Below are positions 1-11,863 of a stretch of DNA of 64,000 nt, piece after piece (positions within the stretch are counted from its first letter, which is position 1; every line of letters begins with the position of its first letter). Origin of the DNA: Bradysia coprophila. Its lineage: Eukaryota; Arthropoda; Insecta; Diptera; Sciaridae. Location: contig NW_023503293.1 of NCBI RefSeq assembly GCF_014529535.1, forward strand, positions 310,001-374,000, in the 5' to 3' direction. Under the pieces are notes generated by a model. The model did not search any database and had not been told where the DNA came from. It saw only the letters and a list, made by a program, of their open reading frames with translations. Made by a program: the position numbers and the translations under genes.

Positions 1-2177
1 TGGGTTTCCCTTCGGACATAAACTCCTGCAAGGTTATTCCCTTCGCTCTTTTGGTTTTTTTACCTGAAACAAAATTCGCATTAAATTAGTTTCCGGATAG
101 TAACAGGTCACAATAACTTAAAATAGATTTTATTGTTGCCGACTAGTACATTTTAACCAACCCCCTGTGTCAAGTTTCGTTCAAACTGAACAACAACGAT
201 TTATGTTATATTGTCGCTAGGCAAACTGCTTACAATCGCTTGTTTCGTTCACGACTTTAGAACACTTTTCAAGCTGAAGTGTTATTTATTGCCCGTAAAT
301 AGTATACACACACGGCGCGACAAAACCGAGAACGTAATCAACGAAAGCGAAAGAAATGAATCAATGTTGCCAAACACGTAATAGTCAACAAAGACCTCAA
401 TCGCAAATAATAATAATAACTTGCAGAGCCAATTACAACAACACCAAAAAGTGAATCACAAGCGAACATATTTTGAAAGCACATTAAGTGCTATTAGGTC
501 GTATATCAATGCTGGCTGGTAAATTTTGTGGATAGTCAAATACAACGTACACTGTCGAATGATACAGTTGCGCTAAATGCACAATAGAAAATATTTACTG
601 GCCGAATTCATTAATTAAGTTTGTGTTTTGAGGAATACCAAATCGAAAAAATAGCCACGCGGTACCGAATTTCGTTGTGATATTGAAAAAAAATCTGGGA
701 GTACGATTTTGACATTTCATGTAACATTGAACTGCGTTTTGGTGATTATTTCGAATGAATCAAGTTGGTCGGATGATTGGTTCCCAAATTAACACAAAAT
801 TGACTTAATGGCACCGTGTAATTACAATTTAATTGAGAAAAATGAGCAAATCAAAAAATTTTGATAACTAACCTGACTTCGACATTTTTTTAGAAAGAAA
901 TTTAAACAATTCTGCCAATGTGAGCACACGTAATTTTTATTGTATTCAACGAACCCAGGCGAAATTTTTGCAACGTACTTTTGACATTCCGAAAATAGAA
1001 TTTCGAATAGCTGTTTGAATGACGGTTTTTTGTTTCGAGAAAACGGAACCGGATCATGTTTAGTTCTTTTTTTTAAATTTAGGCCGCGAACTCAAAAATG
1101 AGATGACTTATAAAGGAACTAAGGCGTTCTTAGCAAAAAAATAGGGGAATAAGGACGGATTTACTATAATTCATAAAAATATCGAAGCTAACTGCAGTAT
1201 ACATAATGAAAAAATAAATAAAAATCTTTCAGGGTGCGATCCTGGCGAAGCAAGTTTATACTCGTCGAAAATACAGTAGATTACAACCTTGTTTGGTCAA
1301 ATAAATTTTTTTAAATGTGTGAGGTCGTAAACCATTTAAACTTATAATTAAAATGTAAATGATCATGAATAAATTGTTCGTAAAATATTTAAACTTAAAT
1401 TCTCAACAAATGTTCCCGTTACACGTCAAATGATGCCCATTTCCTCAACCATTCAACCAAGAATGTTTGTGCTGAAAATTGTGAATACTTTGTGAATTGT
1501 CGTATTTTTCTAACTTATTTTATTGATCAATTTCACTAGTTTTGTTTGCCTCTGTTGTCGAAGTTAGGTTTCTTTATGTTATTTGTTAGGTCTCTTGATA
1601 GGAGTTAGGGTCGACAACAGTATCTTACAATAAAAGTGAAATTGATGGATAAAACTTTGTTGAATTGGTATTAAGACAATACGGTGCTAATTATCAAAGA
1701 TGTGGAAAAACGAGTGGAAAAACGTGTGACTGACTGAATTGTTGACTAAAATCGAACCGTGAATAAAATAAGAACAATTCACCGTGCCTCTTACTTTATT
1801 TACGCACCAAATGATAAATGATAATAAATAATTTAAAAAAAAAATCAGTTGAATTGCTGTGCATAAAAACATCTTTTCGTGTTCTTGAAAGTGTAGCTAT
1901 AAGCTGAAAATAATGATAAATGAAAAAGTTGTGAAACGGTAGTACAACTAATAAGTAAGACGGTATCGAATTTTCAAATGTGATTTATAAGTCCTACGTC
2001 GGGCATACAACCGTTTTACAACTTTAACCAATTCGTTGTATAACCGTCTTACAACCAATTCGTTACTAGAATCTTACAACTTTCGCAACTGGGCAAAAAC
2101 CGTTGCACAACCGGTATTGCAACGTTGTAGCAACGTTGCGACAACTAATTAGTTATTTTGGGTTATCTTCAAATAAT
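1..2177. other. Non-coding A+T-rich stretch
   Basis: I see no convincing gene. The part from about 250 to 520 (CA-rich, AACAACAACACC-type sequence followed by GCTGGCTG and GTAAAT near 515) has the flavour of an insect 5' untranslated exon with a donor site on the + strand, but nothing downstream ties it to a gene. Around 2030-2150 there are imperfect repeats of ACAACCG/TTGCAAC type. Confidence 0.4.
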
Positions 2178-2381
2178 TTATAATCGCGGTGTAATAACAG
2201 TTGCACAACCGAATTTTAACCGTTGAATGCTACTTGGGAATTTGGATATCTTTGATCTCTTATCATTTACCCCCGGGGGTGAGGGAGTAGTGTCTACTTG
2301 ATTTCTTGGTCTTTTCACATCTCCACTGTTCTTTGTGCTGCTGGGCTCAGCAACATTCGGATTTTGCTTGTTACTATCCAC
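2178..2381 (-). pseudogene. Possible ORF1 start of a non-LTR retroelement
   Basis: A 67-codon open frame starting at an ATG. Its first ~50 residues are polar and basic with a TPSPPG-like stretch followed by KRSKISK, which resembles the N-terminal part of Jockey-clade gag-like ORF1 proteins. The frame then runs into unrelated sequence. It sits directly downstream, in the same orientation, of the reverse transcriptase C-terminus that ends at 2460, so this could be the 5' end of a second copy placed head to tail. The match is by eye only and weak. Confidence 0.25.
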
Positions 2382-2459
2382 TATAGAATTTTATTAATTT
2401 AATGAAACAAAATGAATAACTGCTCGTAAGCAAAATTGTAAAAACCGCTGTATGTTGCA

Positions 2460-3480
2460 CTATTGTTGTAGAGGTAAATTAAAAGTCGACCGCACCGGAC
2501 AAAAGTGTAACTGTTGTTGTTGTTTCATTATCATTTCGTGTACAATCGTTCTTTGAATGTTTTGTTTCATTGCAAAAAAAAATTTGATTCGAGATTTTTT
2601 CTTTCCGAAGCAAAATCGTCTTACTTTCTCGGTTAATGTGAGTGCATATTTGTCATACAATTCTTGTACACGGTGAACAAATGATATTTTAGATTTGAGA
2701 CGATTCTCGGTACATTTATAGTTCTTCCAAATACTGTTTGGTGTCCTCAAAATTCGTTCATAAGTTTTCAATGATGCAATTTCACGTGAATAACTAAGTG
2801 GTGTAATCCCAGTGAACATTTCCATCGACAAAATTGGTGTTGATTTGGTACCACCAGTAATGATTCTTAATGCTTTGTTTTGAATTGTGTCTAATTTCTT
2901 ACAATTTGATTTGCTAGCGCATATTAATAGTTCTTCTCCGAAACGTAGTACTGGCAAAATATATGCATTGTATGTCAGTTTTAGTGTATCCATCGACGCT
3001 CCCCAAGTTGTACCAGTGAGTCGTTTTAATATCTTTAGACGATTTTCTGCTTTTTCACACACTTCATTAATATGTGAGCGGAACGTGAGTCTTTGATCCG
3101 AGGGATTCCTTTGAATTTCGACTAACCGAAATCGGTGCTATTTTTTCCGGGACTTTTTTATACCCAATTTTTCAACTTTCTACCACTTCCAACCAGCCAT
3201 GTATGGAAGATCAAAAATATCTAAGACTGGTTTTGGGGCCTAGGCACCAAGGCCTAACTAGGCATATATAAAAAAGTCCCGGAATAAATAGCGCCGATTT
3301 CGGTCAGTCGAAATTCAAAAGAATCCCTCTCCAGGATTACACCCAAATAGCGTTGAGAAGTTGTTTCTTTGACATCGATGAATGTACAAACCAGGTATGA
3401 GGTTTTTGAGAGGTGAGTTTGTTTATATGAAATCGCTATTTCCTCCGCTCCATACAAAGTTTAACATTCGACCATAGCCT
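2460..3480 (-). pseudogene. Non-LTR retrotransposon reverse transcriptase fragment, split by an insertion
   Basis: The 200-codon open frame 2460-3062 is the C-terminal part of a Jockey/BS-type reverse transcriptase ORF. It has the post-catalytic helical region, including the segment ending YNAYILPVLRFGEE and the IQNKALRIITG motif that follows the polymerase domain in this clade. Upstream, 3333-3457 carries the thumb-proximal motif (QRYLGVIL). The two parts are interrupted by the inverted-repeat element at 3100-3329. Dropping that insert and one 3-bp target duplication joins them in frame. The polymerase catalytic motifs and the endonuclease are missing, so this is a 5'-truncated dead copy. 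The stop at 2460 looks like the natural ORF2 end. Confidence 0.8.
3097..3332. mobile_element. 230-bp MITE with long terminal inverted repeats, 3-bp target duplication
   Basis: The element is 3100-3329. It begins GAGGGATTC and ends GAATCCCTC. The two ends are inverted copies for about 67 bp with only a handful of mismatches, including CGAAATCGG and CCGGGACTTTTTTATA. It is flanked by TCC on both sides (3097-3099 and 3330-3332; GGA in the orientation of the host element). The interior is short, with no coding capacity. It was inserted into the reverse transcriptase fragment, which dates it as younger than that copy. A 3-bp duplication fits PIF/Harbinger-like elements, but the target is not the usual TWA, so the superfamily is open. 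Confidence 0.85.
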
Positions 3481-4489
3481 GTGTTGACGTTCATTGGAAC
3501 CAACTTCATATGGTGACGCGAAGTTAGTTCACATGAAAATAAGCCGCAGAGAATGAAGTACTATGAAAAAAATGTGGCACCTCTTCAGGCCAACTCACTT
3601 GTTCCATTGCAGACATAGGTTGAATTGTACTAACTTTCATAAATCTAGTTGTGCCACCGCCTTCGTGAGCATAATGCGTCTTGTTAATAAATATTACATT
3701 TTGTTACTGTGACTAGGTCACTAGGCCACTAGGTTCCACATTTGACAAATACAAAAATATATTCAGAGGACACACCTGCTACAATAACGGTCATTTCCTT
3801 TATTTACGATCTTAAACTTACGAAAAATTAGAAAACCTTAGATACCTTTATTTATTTTAGCTTTAAAATTCCAATAAATGAATTAAGACTCTAAATAGTA
3901 AGCAAAGAGAATTAAGACAAGGTTCATGAGGACAAGGTAAATGTGTGTGATAACAGTAATAAAACCATAGTGGAACTCTCTGCTTAAGTCCATACTATAG
4001 ACATTATAGAAAGGAGAAGAGATTTGTCTGTTTAAATCGTGAATAAAACATACAGTTCCTACTTGGTGGCCAAATTTTTGGTGGCCTTATGGCGTGAAAT
4101 ATCAGGAAAACATGTATAAATTGTTGTATATTTAACGTTTATGGCAATGAATGCATGCATTTACGATCTCAGCGAAAACTTTGGGACCGACCTTTTTAAG
4201 TGATTTTTTGGTATAAGACCCTGACTTACGGTCTAGGGAATAAAATACGTATTGCAAGCGAGAACTAATGCCGACTTTTGTCGTCATTTAAGATACCACA
4301 TGTGTGTGCCATACTCGACATTATTTGGTTGACTCGACAACGGCGGTCTGTATTTCATATATTTTATCGAAGAATTACAGACCTGAAATTCCTAAAAACT
4401 TTTGTTACCTGCCCCATGCGAAAGGTGACCATTACATAGAAGTTTACCACCTGCGAAAATGATCCATTACATATGGACTATTTTTGGAT
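3481..4489. other. Intergenic, no gene seen
   Basis: A+T-rich sequence with no open frame resembling a known protein and no clear repeat structure. Confidence 0.5.
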
Positions 4490-5740
4490 TTTTTTTAGCC
4501 TCGTACGAAGTACGAAGGGGCTTATAGGATTACGATGCCGTGTGTAATTGATGGAATTCGAAGCAGACGGTATGGGCAAAGTGTTTGCCTATGTTCATAG
4601 ATGACGAATCCGCAATAAAAATTTGGTCCGTCTGTCCGTCTGTCCGTCTGTCCGTCACGTCGATATCTTGAGTAAATCAAATCCGATTTCAAAATTTTTT
4701 TTTTCCCTGAAAGATAGTCAAAATAGTGAGGCTAAGTTCGAAGATGGGCATATTCGGGTCGGCCCTTCGTGAGTTAGGGCCACCTAAGTGATTTAAGGTC
4801 TTTTGGTGATATTTATGGCAAAATAAACGATGGAAATGTAAATGACACGGCAAATGATAGGTATTGTCAATACCAATCCAGGAAAAAATCGGGTGAGTGG
4901 ACCGTGAGTTAGGGCCTTAGAAGTGAAAAGCTACTAGGGCCCTATGTGTATTTTACATAGAACTCAAGTAAATTTATTCCGTTTTTCGTAATTTTTGTTT
5001 CATTTGGAAGGTAATCGAACGCCAAATAGAAAGTTGTTGAAAAAAAATTAAATTTGGGTCCTCGGACTAAGGCCGCTACTAGGGCCCTATGTGTATTTTA
5101 CATACAACTCGAGTAAATTTCATCCGTTTTTCGTAATTTTTGTTTCATTTGAAAGATAATCGAACACCGAATAGAATGTTGTTGAAAAAAAAAATTAAAT
5201 TTGGGTCCTTGGACTAAGGCCGTTACTAGGGCCCTATGTGTATTTTACATATAACTCGAGCAAATTTCATCCGTTTTTCGTAATTTTTGTTTCATTTGGA
5301 AGGTAATCAAAGGCCGAATAGAATGTTGTTGAAAAAAAATTAAATTTGGGTCCTCGGACTAAGGCCGTTACTAGGGCCCTATGTGTATTTTACATACAAC
5401 TCGAGTAAATTTCATCCGTTTTTCGTATTTTTTGTTTCATTTGGAAGGTAATCAAAGGCCGAATAGAATGTAGTTGAAAAAAAAATAAATTTGGATCCTC
5501 GGACTGAGGCCGATACTAGGCCTATGTGTATTTATACTCAATAAATTAAAATTTTAGGGCTATTTGAAAGTTTTGTTTTATTTGAAAGGAACGTCGTACG
5601 GGGCTTCGTAATTGCGCTATGCGCAATTTCTAAGATGTACACAGACACAGACGCACTAGGGTCACGTACGCAATAGATGTACGGGTTTGTACGGGGCTCA
5701 GTCGCAGCAAACGCTCCGACTGTTCTGATGGCTCGTTTTT
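4490..5740. mobile_element. Interspersed repeat element with internal tandem array
   Basis: The unit appears to start near the T-run before AGCCTCGTACGAAG (about 4490) and to end near GGCTCGTTTTT (about 5740). It holds an octamer run (GTCCGTCT repeated, 4626-4656), then a CGATATCTTGAGTAAATC segment, then the ~145-bp tandem array, then a GC-richer end with a CGTACGGGGCTTCG segment echoing the left end. No coding capacity. The boundaries are approximate and the transposon class is not recognised. Confidence 0.5.
4931..5530. repeat. Tandem array, ~145-bp unit, about four copies
   Basis: Units start with CTAGGGCCCTATGTGTATTT at about 4934, 5078, 5225, 5369 and (partial) 5516. Each carries an ACTCGAGTAAATT segment, CCGTTTTTCGTA, a poly-A tract and GGGTCCTCGGACTAAGGCC. 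Spacing alternates between about 144 and 147 bp. Copies are very similar, so the array is recent or homogenised. Confidence 0.9.
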
Positions 5741-8700
5741 ACATTTTCCTATGTAGAAATTAACTTTCACGTGTTACAGGCAGTAAACCAGAACACATTG
5801 GATACTGCTACGTTTACCTCATTACTTCGGAGTCAACTTTGTGATACTCGCCAACTAACTCGTGTGTTTTTTTAGCAGCTTGATTCAGAAACTTTTTTTC
5901 GAAAAGTGTTAGTTATATAACGTTTTCATGTGTCGGGCCGAAAATGAGGACAATTTTTTGTCTCTGATTTTCTGCCCTTTGCTCATTTCGTTCAGCCTAC
6001 AACTCGCGAAATTGCCTAAATCGTCCAAGACACATACGTAAACAACTAGTACACTTTTGAGTTTGCTTTTATCACGAAATTATTACCTCATGTAATGAAT
6101 TACTTTCGCAGCATCCAATGTAACCTACTATTTCTATCTTACACTAGTCGTCGAAGAAGAGAATTAGAAAATTTGTAACCGTAACTGATCAAACCGATAA
6201 AATGGCACAGAGTTAAGGTATATTTCAATTTCTATATTTCCGAGCTTGGGGGACACTTCTTAAGAAAAACTAGCATCACAGACGGAAATTGCAAAACGAT
6301 TCAACGATTTTAAACTTGTCGCTCAGTACATCCTTTTAGTCTAATGTGCAATCATTAATCATTATATTAAGTAATTGAATAAATTAAGTTTTTTTTAATT
6401 TAAAATTTTACAAGAAATAAATTATCATCCGAATTAGTAATATAATTTCTCGTGCCAATTAATTTCTATCATGGCATTAATTGTAGTCGATACAATACCT
6501 TTAGCAGACACATACACAAACAATATAAATTCCCAAATTTTAACTTTCATAAATCTCTGAAGAAACGCCTAAACGTAAAACGAAAATTTAAAAAAATCTT
6601 TACATAGTTAATGCTTGTGGTTCAGATGAACCGCCAGTACAGTGTGACCTGTTGTTTGATCAGCACATCATAAGATTCGAAATAAAGATTTAGTGTAACT
6701 TTTTTAACCGAGAAATAATTTTTGAATAAGTAAATTTTCGTATCGAATGCGCAGATTTACCAGTGATTTACAGGTGAAAATTATGAATTTTTGCCTTTTT
6801 TATGCTTGAAATCGTTCCAAATCCTTACGGTCAAACGGTTAAATAACTTTAATTCAGAAACTGTTTATCAAATTTGTATTCTTAAAATCGTGTGACAGCA
6901 TTCACAGTTTATCTACGAAGCAAAGGACAATGATTTTGATTTTTCGATGATTTTAAATATTTCTTGTTCTGAAAGATCCTTTAACTTTAACTCACGGCGA
7001 CAAAAATTTGAGTAATAGTACCTTACTTTACCTCAAGTTTTTTATTTAAATACCTTACTTGGCTATGGGGCAAATGATTGAAATGGTACTTCTTGTGTGT
7101 TTACCGACCTTGGGAATACTTGACAATAATGGGACAAATGATAGAAATGGTTCACAAATTTCACAGAAGAATTACCATTTCCATCATTTGCATTGGTGCT
7201 TTGGTCGTTACACATCTCCTACAGCGATGTGATGAATTTTCAAATATGTTTTATGCAACTCGAGATCATAATGTTCGAAAACTGCGAACTTTAGATCCCT
7301 CTGTTGCATGAAACGTGGGTGCCAAAGTTACTGCCTGACAATTGGACGAATGGTTAAAATGGTACTAAATGTGTGAAATTTACCGATTGAGGCATAACAG
7401 TGTTTTTTTTTTAAATTGGTCCCATTGGTAAGGAATATACTATTTTGTGGATATATCGGTGCTATTTCGAGGGTATGAGATGTAGTTGTGGTATGAACCA
7501 CATTTCTGGGATATCAAAAACTCATTCTTTTTTTTCTTGGCACGTTAAGGCCAGGTTAAGGAGCCTTACGTCCCCTTGCAAACATTTAGGATGTAAGTTC
7601 CTTAACTTGACCTTAATGAAAAACTTGAATTTTATTATTACCGAAGAAAAGTGAAAAGTCAAGGTTTTGTGTGAATATTTGTTGGGCCGAGGCGAAGCCC
7701 ACATCAATAATAAAACTCTAAAGTGCATTTTCATTCTCGAGTTATTATGGTACATTTTACATGTTTTCGACTCCTTCAGCTTTTAAGGCCATATTTTCAT
7801 ATGCTAATTGACTGGACTATTGTGTGCATAACTACATAATCTCTCACAAGGAATTTAAGTAGAATTTTAATTCTTTGATCTCTCAGAACATTGTGACATG
7901 ATTATTAATCATACATTTACCAGAGGTTTATTCTATTGAAATATTTGCTTAAAGTCTAACGATGATTTTGTTTATTTTCTCAAATTATCTTGAGTATCAG
8001 TTCATGAGTTTTTTTTTCTTGAAAATACGCTCTGGTGTTGTTAATCCATTTATTTGCGGGATTTCATTGATTAATTGAAATATATTTTTTTAAATTACCT
8101 TTGTAAAGTTCACCACATTCCTCAACGAAAAGTGATAGTTCCAAGATGGTAAATATGCGTTACAAATTCGATTTATATACAATCTGTCTTGCCTAATGTA
8201 TTAGATAATCTTATTTGTTTTATGTACTTTTTGACCTAATGAAGAAATTTGCTTACAAAAGCTACAATATCCAGCCTTACGATTTCTTTTTGAAAATCTG
8301 TAAAATAATCACCAGCTCAATAAACGTGGGCTCATTGAGTAGTTATGGTTTGAAGTAAAAGTTTTTTCCTCTCCACAATTGTCAACAAATGTTCCATTAA
8401 ATAATTTTTTGTCACAACAAAGACGTTTTTGTTTGTTCAACGAATATTCGGTGCACGCATGAAGTATTAAGTGATGTGTTCATTAATCACGATGAGCTTG
8501 TCAATGTAATGGAAAATGAGCAATAATGACGTAAACAAATGAGGATGACTTAAATATTTGTCTTACATTAACAACCCAATTAGCGTCTAATAAATTTGAA
8601 GGTCGTTACGAATATGTATAAACCTCGTTGACTTGTCAGTAAACAAAATTTGCATTGAAATTTCATATTGTGAGAATTTCCAATTCGTTTAAGATCATGA

Positions 8701-8813
8701 TTTAGAGCTTTTGATAAGAAATTTTTTCTAAGATTGAGATGAAGACATTTTTGGAAGTCCTTTTGTGTTGACAATCTTTAGAGGAACTTTTTGTTTTGAC
8801 AGAATTGTCAGAT
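5741..8813. other. Intergenic, no gene seen
   Basis: About 3 kb of A+T-rich DNA. Short open frames are present on both strands, but none has recognisable domains, and they lie in low-complexity sequence. Confidence 0.5.
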
Positions 8814-9041
8814 GTTCAGGGTCTTTATAGCCTTTATAATGGTTCGGGGAGCAAAAATAGATGACCCGTATTTTCTTTTAGAATTTGAAAACCATTTTTG
8901 GGGTGGGAAAACGTTGGAAGTTCAATTAAACTTCTAACATTTTTATCGACCCCACGACCCCAAAGTATTTTTTAAAATTCAAAAAAATACGGGTCATCTA
9001 TTTTTTCCCTCTGAACCATTTAGGCTATTAAGACCCTGAAC
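8814..9041. mobile_element. 228-bp hairpin MITE
   Basis: The terminal inverted repeats begin GTTCAGGGTCTT and contain TAGATGACCCGTATTTT on both arms. The arms extend about 100 bp and meet at a short centre with AACGTTGGAAG and CTTCTAACAT-type sequence. No clear target duplication is seen. Non-coding. Confidence 0.75.
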
Positions 9042-10421
9042 AATTCTTTAAATTCTTTGTTATTACAAAATGTTTGCCGTGTTTTCCTTTCATGCCACAT
9101 CTAGTAAACAAATCTAGATTTTTTTCTTCAAAAATTTGAGATATCATTATCATATCATACATGTCAAGCAATAGCAAATTTTGCTGAATCATTGTTAAAG
9201 ATACAGCTGATTAGACAATTATTTATTTAATTCGTCTAATAACGACGCTGGGTGAGTAGTCCGAGTATATTCTGTCATCAATGCATGTACCAAGAGTAAC
9301 CTTACTACCTTTATCAAGGTGGTAAAAATGCAACGTAGCCTCTGCATTTGACATGTAAAATTAGAAATTAGTCAACAGTGTATGATTCTACAAGGAATAA
9401 GGTGGTATTTTGACACCGCCAAAACGAAGTTTGCTTGCTATAGAGGGTATTGCATTTCCCAAATTCCCATACACCAAGGAAGCTCTGTAGCAACAACATA
9501 CACATTTTTAACAAAATTTGTAGGCCTAGCAAATTTCGTTAAATTAGAAGTGGCTTAATACAGTGTAACGAAAAGCAAGCGGACTGTGCCCGGTCTTAGG
9601 TCTCCTAATGTTGTAAACAAGGTGTATGTGGTTGCTAGAGAGCTGCGTTGCATACACCCAATGGTTCGCGTCATTCTTTCATGAACTCCGTGTTGTGAAC
9701 ATTTTTTTATCTGCCAACGTTTTCGTCGTTTGAAAAAACATAATTGCAACAATAACAAGTCTGGGTATGTTAGGCGGTCATGATTCGAATTCAATCTTTT
9801 TTTTTGCTTAAACCATTCACTAGGTAAATCAATCATTCTATCAAATTGATGTCGAAAGCATTTAATAAAAAAATGAAATTCATTAAAGTTTAAATAAAAA
9901 TAGGTACCTGCATGCATCGGCCTTTCGTCCGTTACATGCAACGTATATAAGGACGAATAATGTAGCAAAATTATCTAGCTCTTGACAACAAATTAGTAGT
10001 TTTCCTTTCACTTTTTGCTTATCATTGGACCTCATTTTTTAAGATTTTTTTTTAATTTCTGTAATTCGCTATAATTACTCGAGAAATTAACGAAAATTGA
10101 ATAAAATGTCGCAAAAAGAGCAACTGTGCGATTTTGCCAATGCTGCCCTTTTCAAATTGCTGATCTTCAGCTTCTTTGCGTATTCTTCAGCGGTCTCGAT
10201 CCATCTTGGGAGGGTTGTCTTGTTTAACATAATTCATTTTTAAGATACGTCAATCATCAATTCATCAACTTGACTTTGTCAAGCTCAACACTATTTGCAC
10301 GTAAAAAAATCCATTTTTTTCAACAGAATTAATCAAGTGAGGCATCATAGGAAAGCAGTGAAGACATAAGTCAAGATAACAGTCTGTTTCCAGGTTTTTA
10401 TTTCAGTTCGTTGAACGTTTA
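9042..10421. other. Intergenic with one unassigned open frame
   Basis: The complementary strand at 9555-9968 has a 137-codon open frame rich in aromatic and basic residues (FNEFHFFIKCF, then FKRRKRW). I do not recognise it. A decayed transposase segment is possible but unsupported. The rest holds nothing identifiable. Confidence 0.3.
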
Positions 10422-10740
10422 GCCTCTTACATACGGCAAACCAGTATTATTATCTGGTCTATTACCTACATCGATCAACGTTTTTTAATCTATTGATTTC
10501 GAATCTTGTACTTCAATTTTTTTACGTGTTACGGCATGTTTCATTTTCATTTACATTGCCTAATCACGTAAAGCATTTTACTTACGAGGTTCCAAGTTAT
10601 TATTTGACAAGTGGGGAATACAGCTCTCCCCTTCGGGTCGGGCTGTATCACCCCACTTATCAAATACACAACTTGGAGCCTCGGAAGTAATATACTATTA
10701 ACATGTAGTTTACTATATAAAGGACCTCATTACCTAGAGT
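10422..10740. mobile_element. Decayed copy of the TTAA-type MITE, interrupted by a second MITE
   Basis: The left part (10422-10577) shares ACATACGGCAA, CAGTATT, CATCGATCAA, TTGATTTC and AATCTTGTA, in order, with the reverse complement of the element at 18115-18266. The right part (from about 10690) shares TATATAAAGGACC with it. Between them sits the hairpin element 10581-10687. This is therefore a nested insertion into an older relative. Confidence 0.5.
10579..10689. mobile_element. 107-bp hairpin MITE flanked by TA
   Basis: The element 10581-10687 begins CTTACGAGGTTCCAAGTT and ends in the inverted copy CTTGGAGCCTCGGAAG. The arms pair for about 45 bp, including AAGTGGGG and ATACAGC, around a GC-rich loop (CTCCCCTTCGGGTCG). 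TA is present on both sides (10579-10580 and 10688-10689), as for Tc1/mariner-type insertions. Confidence 0.7.
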
Positions 10741-11863
10741 TTGTCATTATTTTTGTTGTTGTTATCGACAACAGATGGAACAGCCGCATGTGACAGATTG
10801 TTTAAAACGTTTAAATGGATATTTTGCAGATATGTAATTTATTATTCAGATTTATCGTGTGTTAATGTTAAAATGGAAATTTTGGAAATTATCTTAAAAA
10901 TATGATTTGATAAAAAACTTTAAAATTAACCGGTTATTATTAATCTCTGTCGTAAAATATTTGATTAAATCTTTACATATAGGTAAGGTTTACGGCAATA
11001 CTGTGTGTTCTTAACTTAAAAGGTTTACAAACATCGAAAGCGTGTTGCTGTCGGCTTTTTCTTGCCGAAAACACGTTTTTGAAAAACAAAAAATTGTGAG
11101 GTCCATTAGATAATGGTGGTAATAAGTAAATCAATAGTACTGTCGGGTTTTCGCAACCACGTTTAATGTAAATATCTAAATTACGATTGTTGAAATTCTG
11201 ATCACTAATTTAATTAAAAACTCGGTTTTCGAAACAAACTTGGTAAGTTTCATTTCGTCAACAGTCTGCATAGAGTGTTAATTGGAAAATATAATGTGCT
11301 ATTCTAAACATCGTGCTGTCTTCTAGACGGATCTGGCTCTGGTTATTGCTTAGTTCCGGAGTCATTATCGTTATTTAATTTGAACAGTTTTCCGTTAATT
11401 GATTCTAATTTTCATTGAATTTTTTTCCCGATACCTACAGGGTCCAATACAACATTAATTTGTTGTGAGTTGACACATGGTTTTTGGTATTTTAATAGTG
11501 CAGGGGGGCAATAAATGTCCATAAATACCGTAAAACTGCAAACAGAGGATTTAGGCACAACCCGAGATAATTTTTCATCTAAAAAATTCTTGAAAATGGT
11601 ACCTCAGGGTAATGTGGGTTTCAGTTTTCAATAAAAATAAAGTTTAAAATAGCCACACCATATTCGTTATTGACCGTTGTGACTGATATTCACATTCATA
11701 TTCATTCGACCGATTTCCTTAAATCGATTTTAAGTCCCTCTCATAATGGCAATTCAAGTTCCTGCTCTTAAAACGGTGATTCAAGTTCATTTGAAGATAA
11801 CATTTTTTTTTGTTCTTTTCTAAAAAGGTATACGCTGAATTAATGCAGATAATATAAAGAAAT
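10741..11863. other. Intergenic region upstream of the desaturase
   Basis: No gene seen. Untranslated exons and the promoter of the desaturase probably lie here or further left, but no exon can be defined from sequence alone. Confidence 0.4.
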
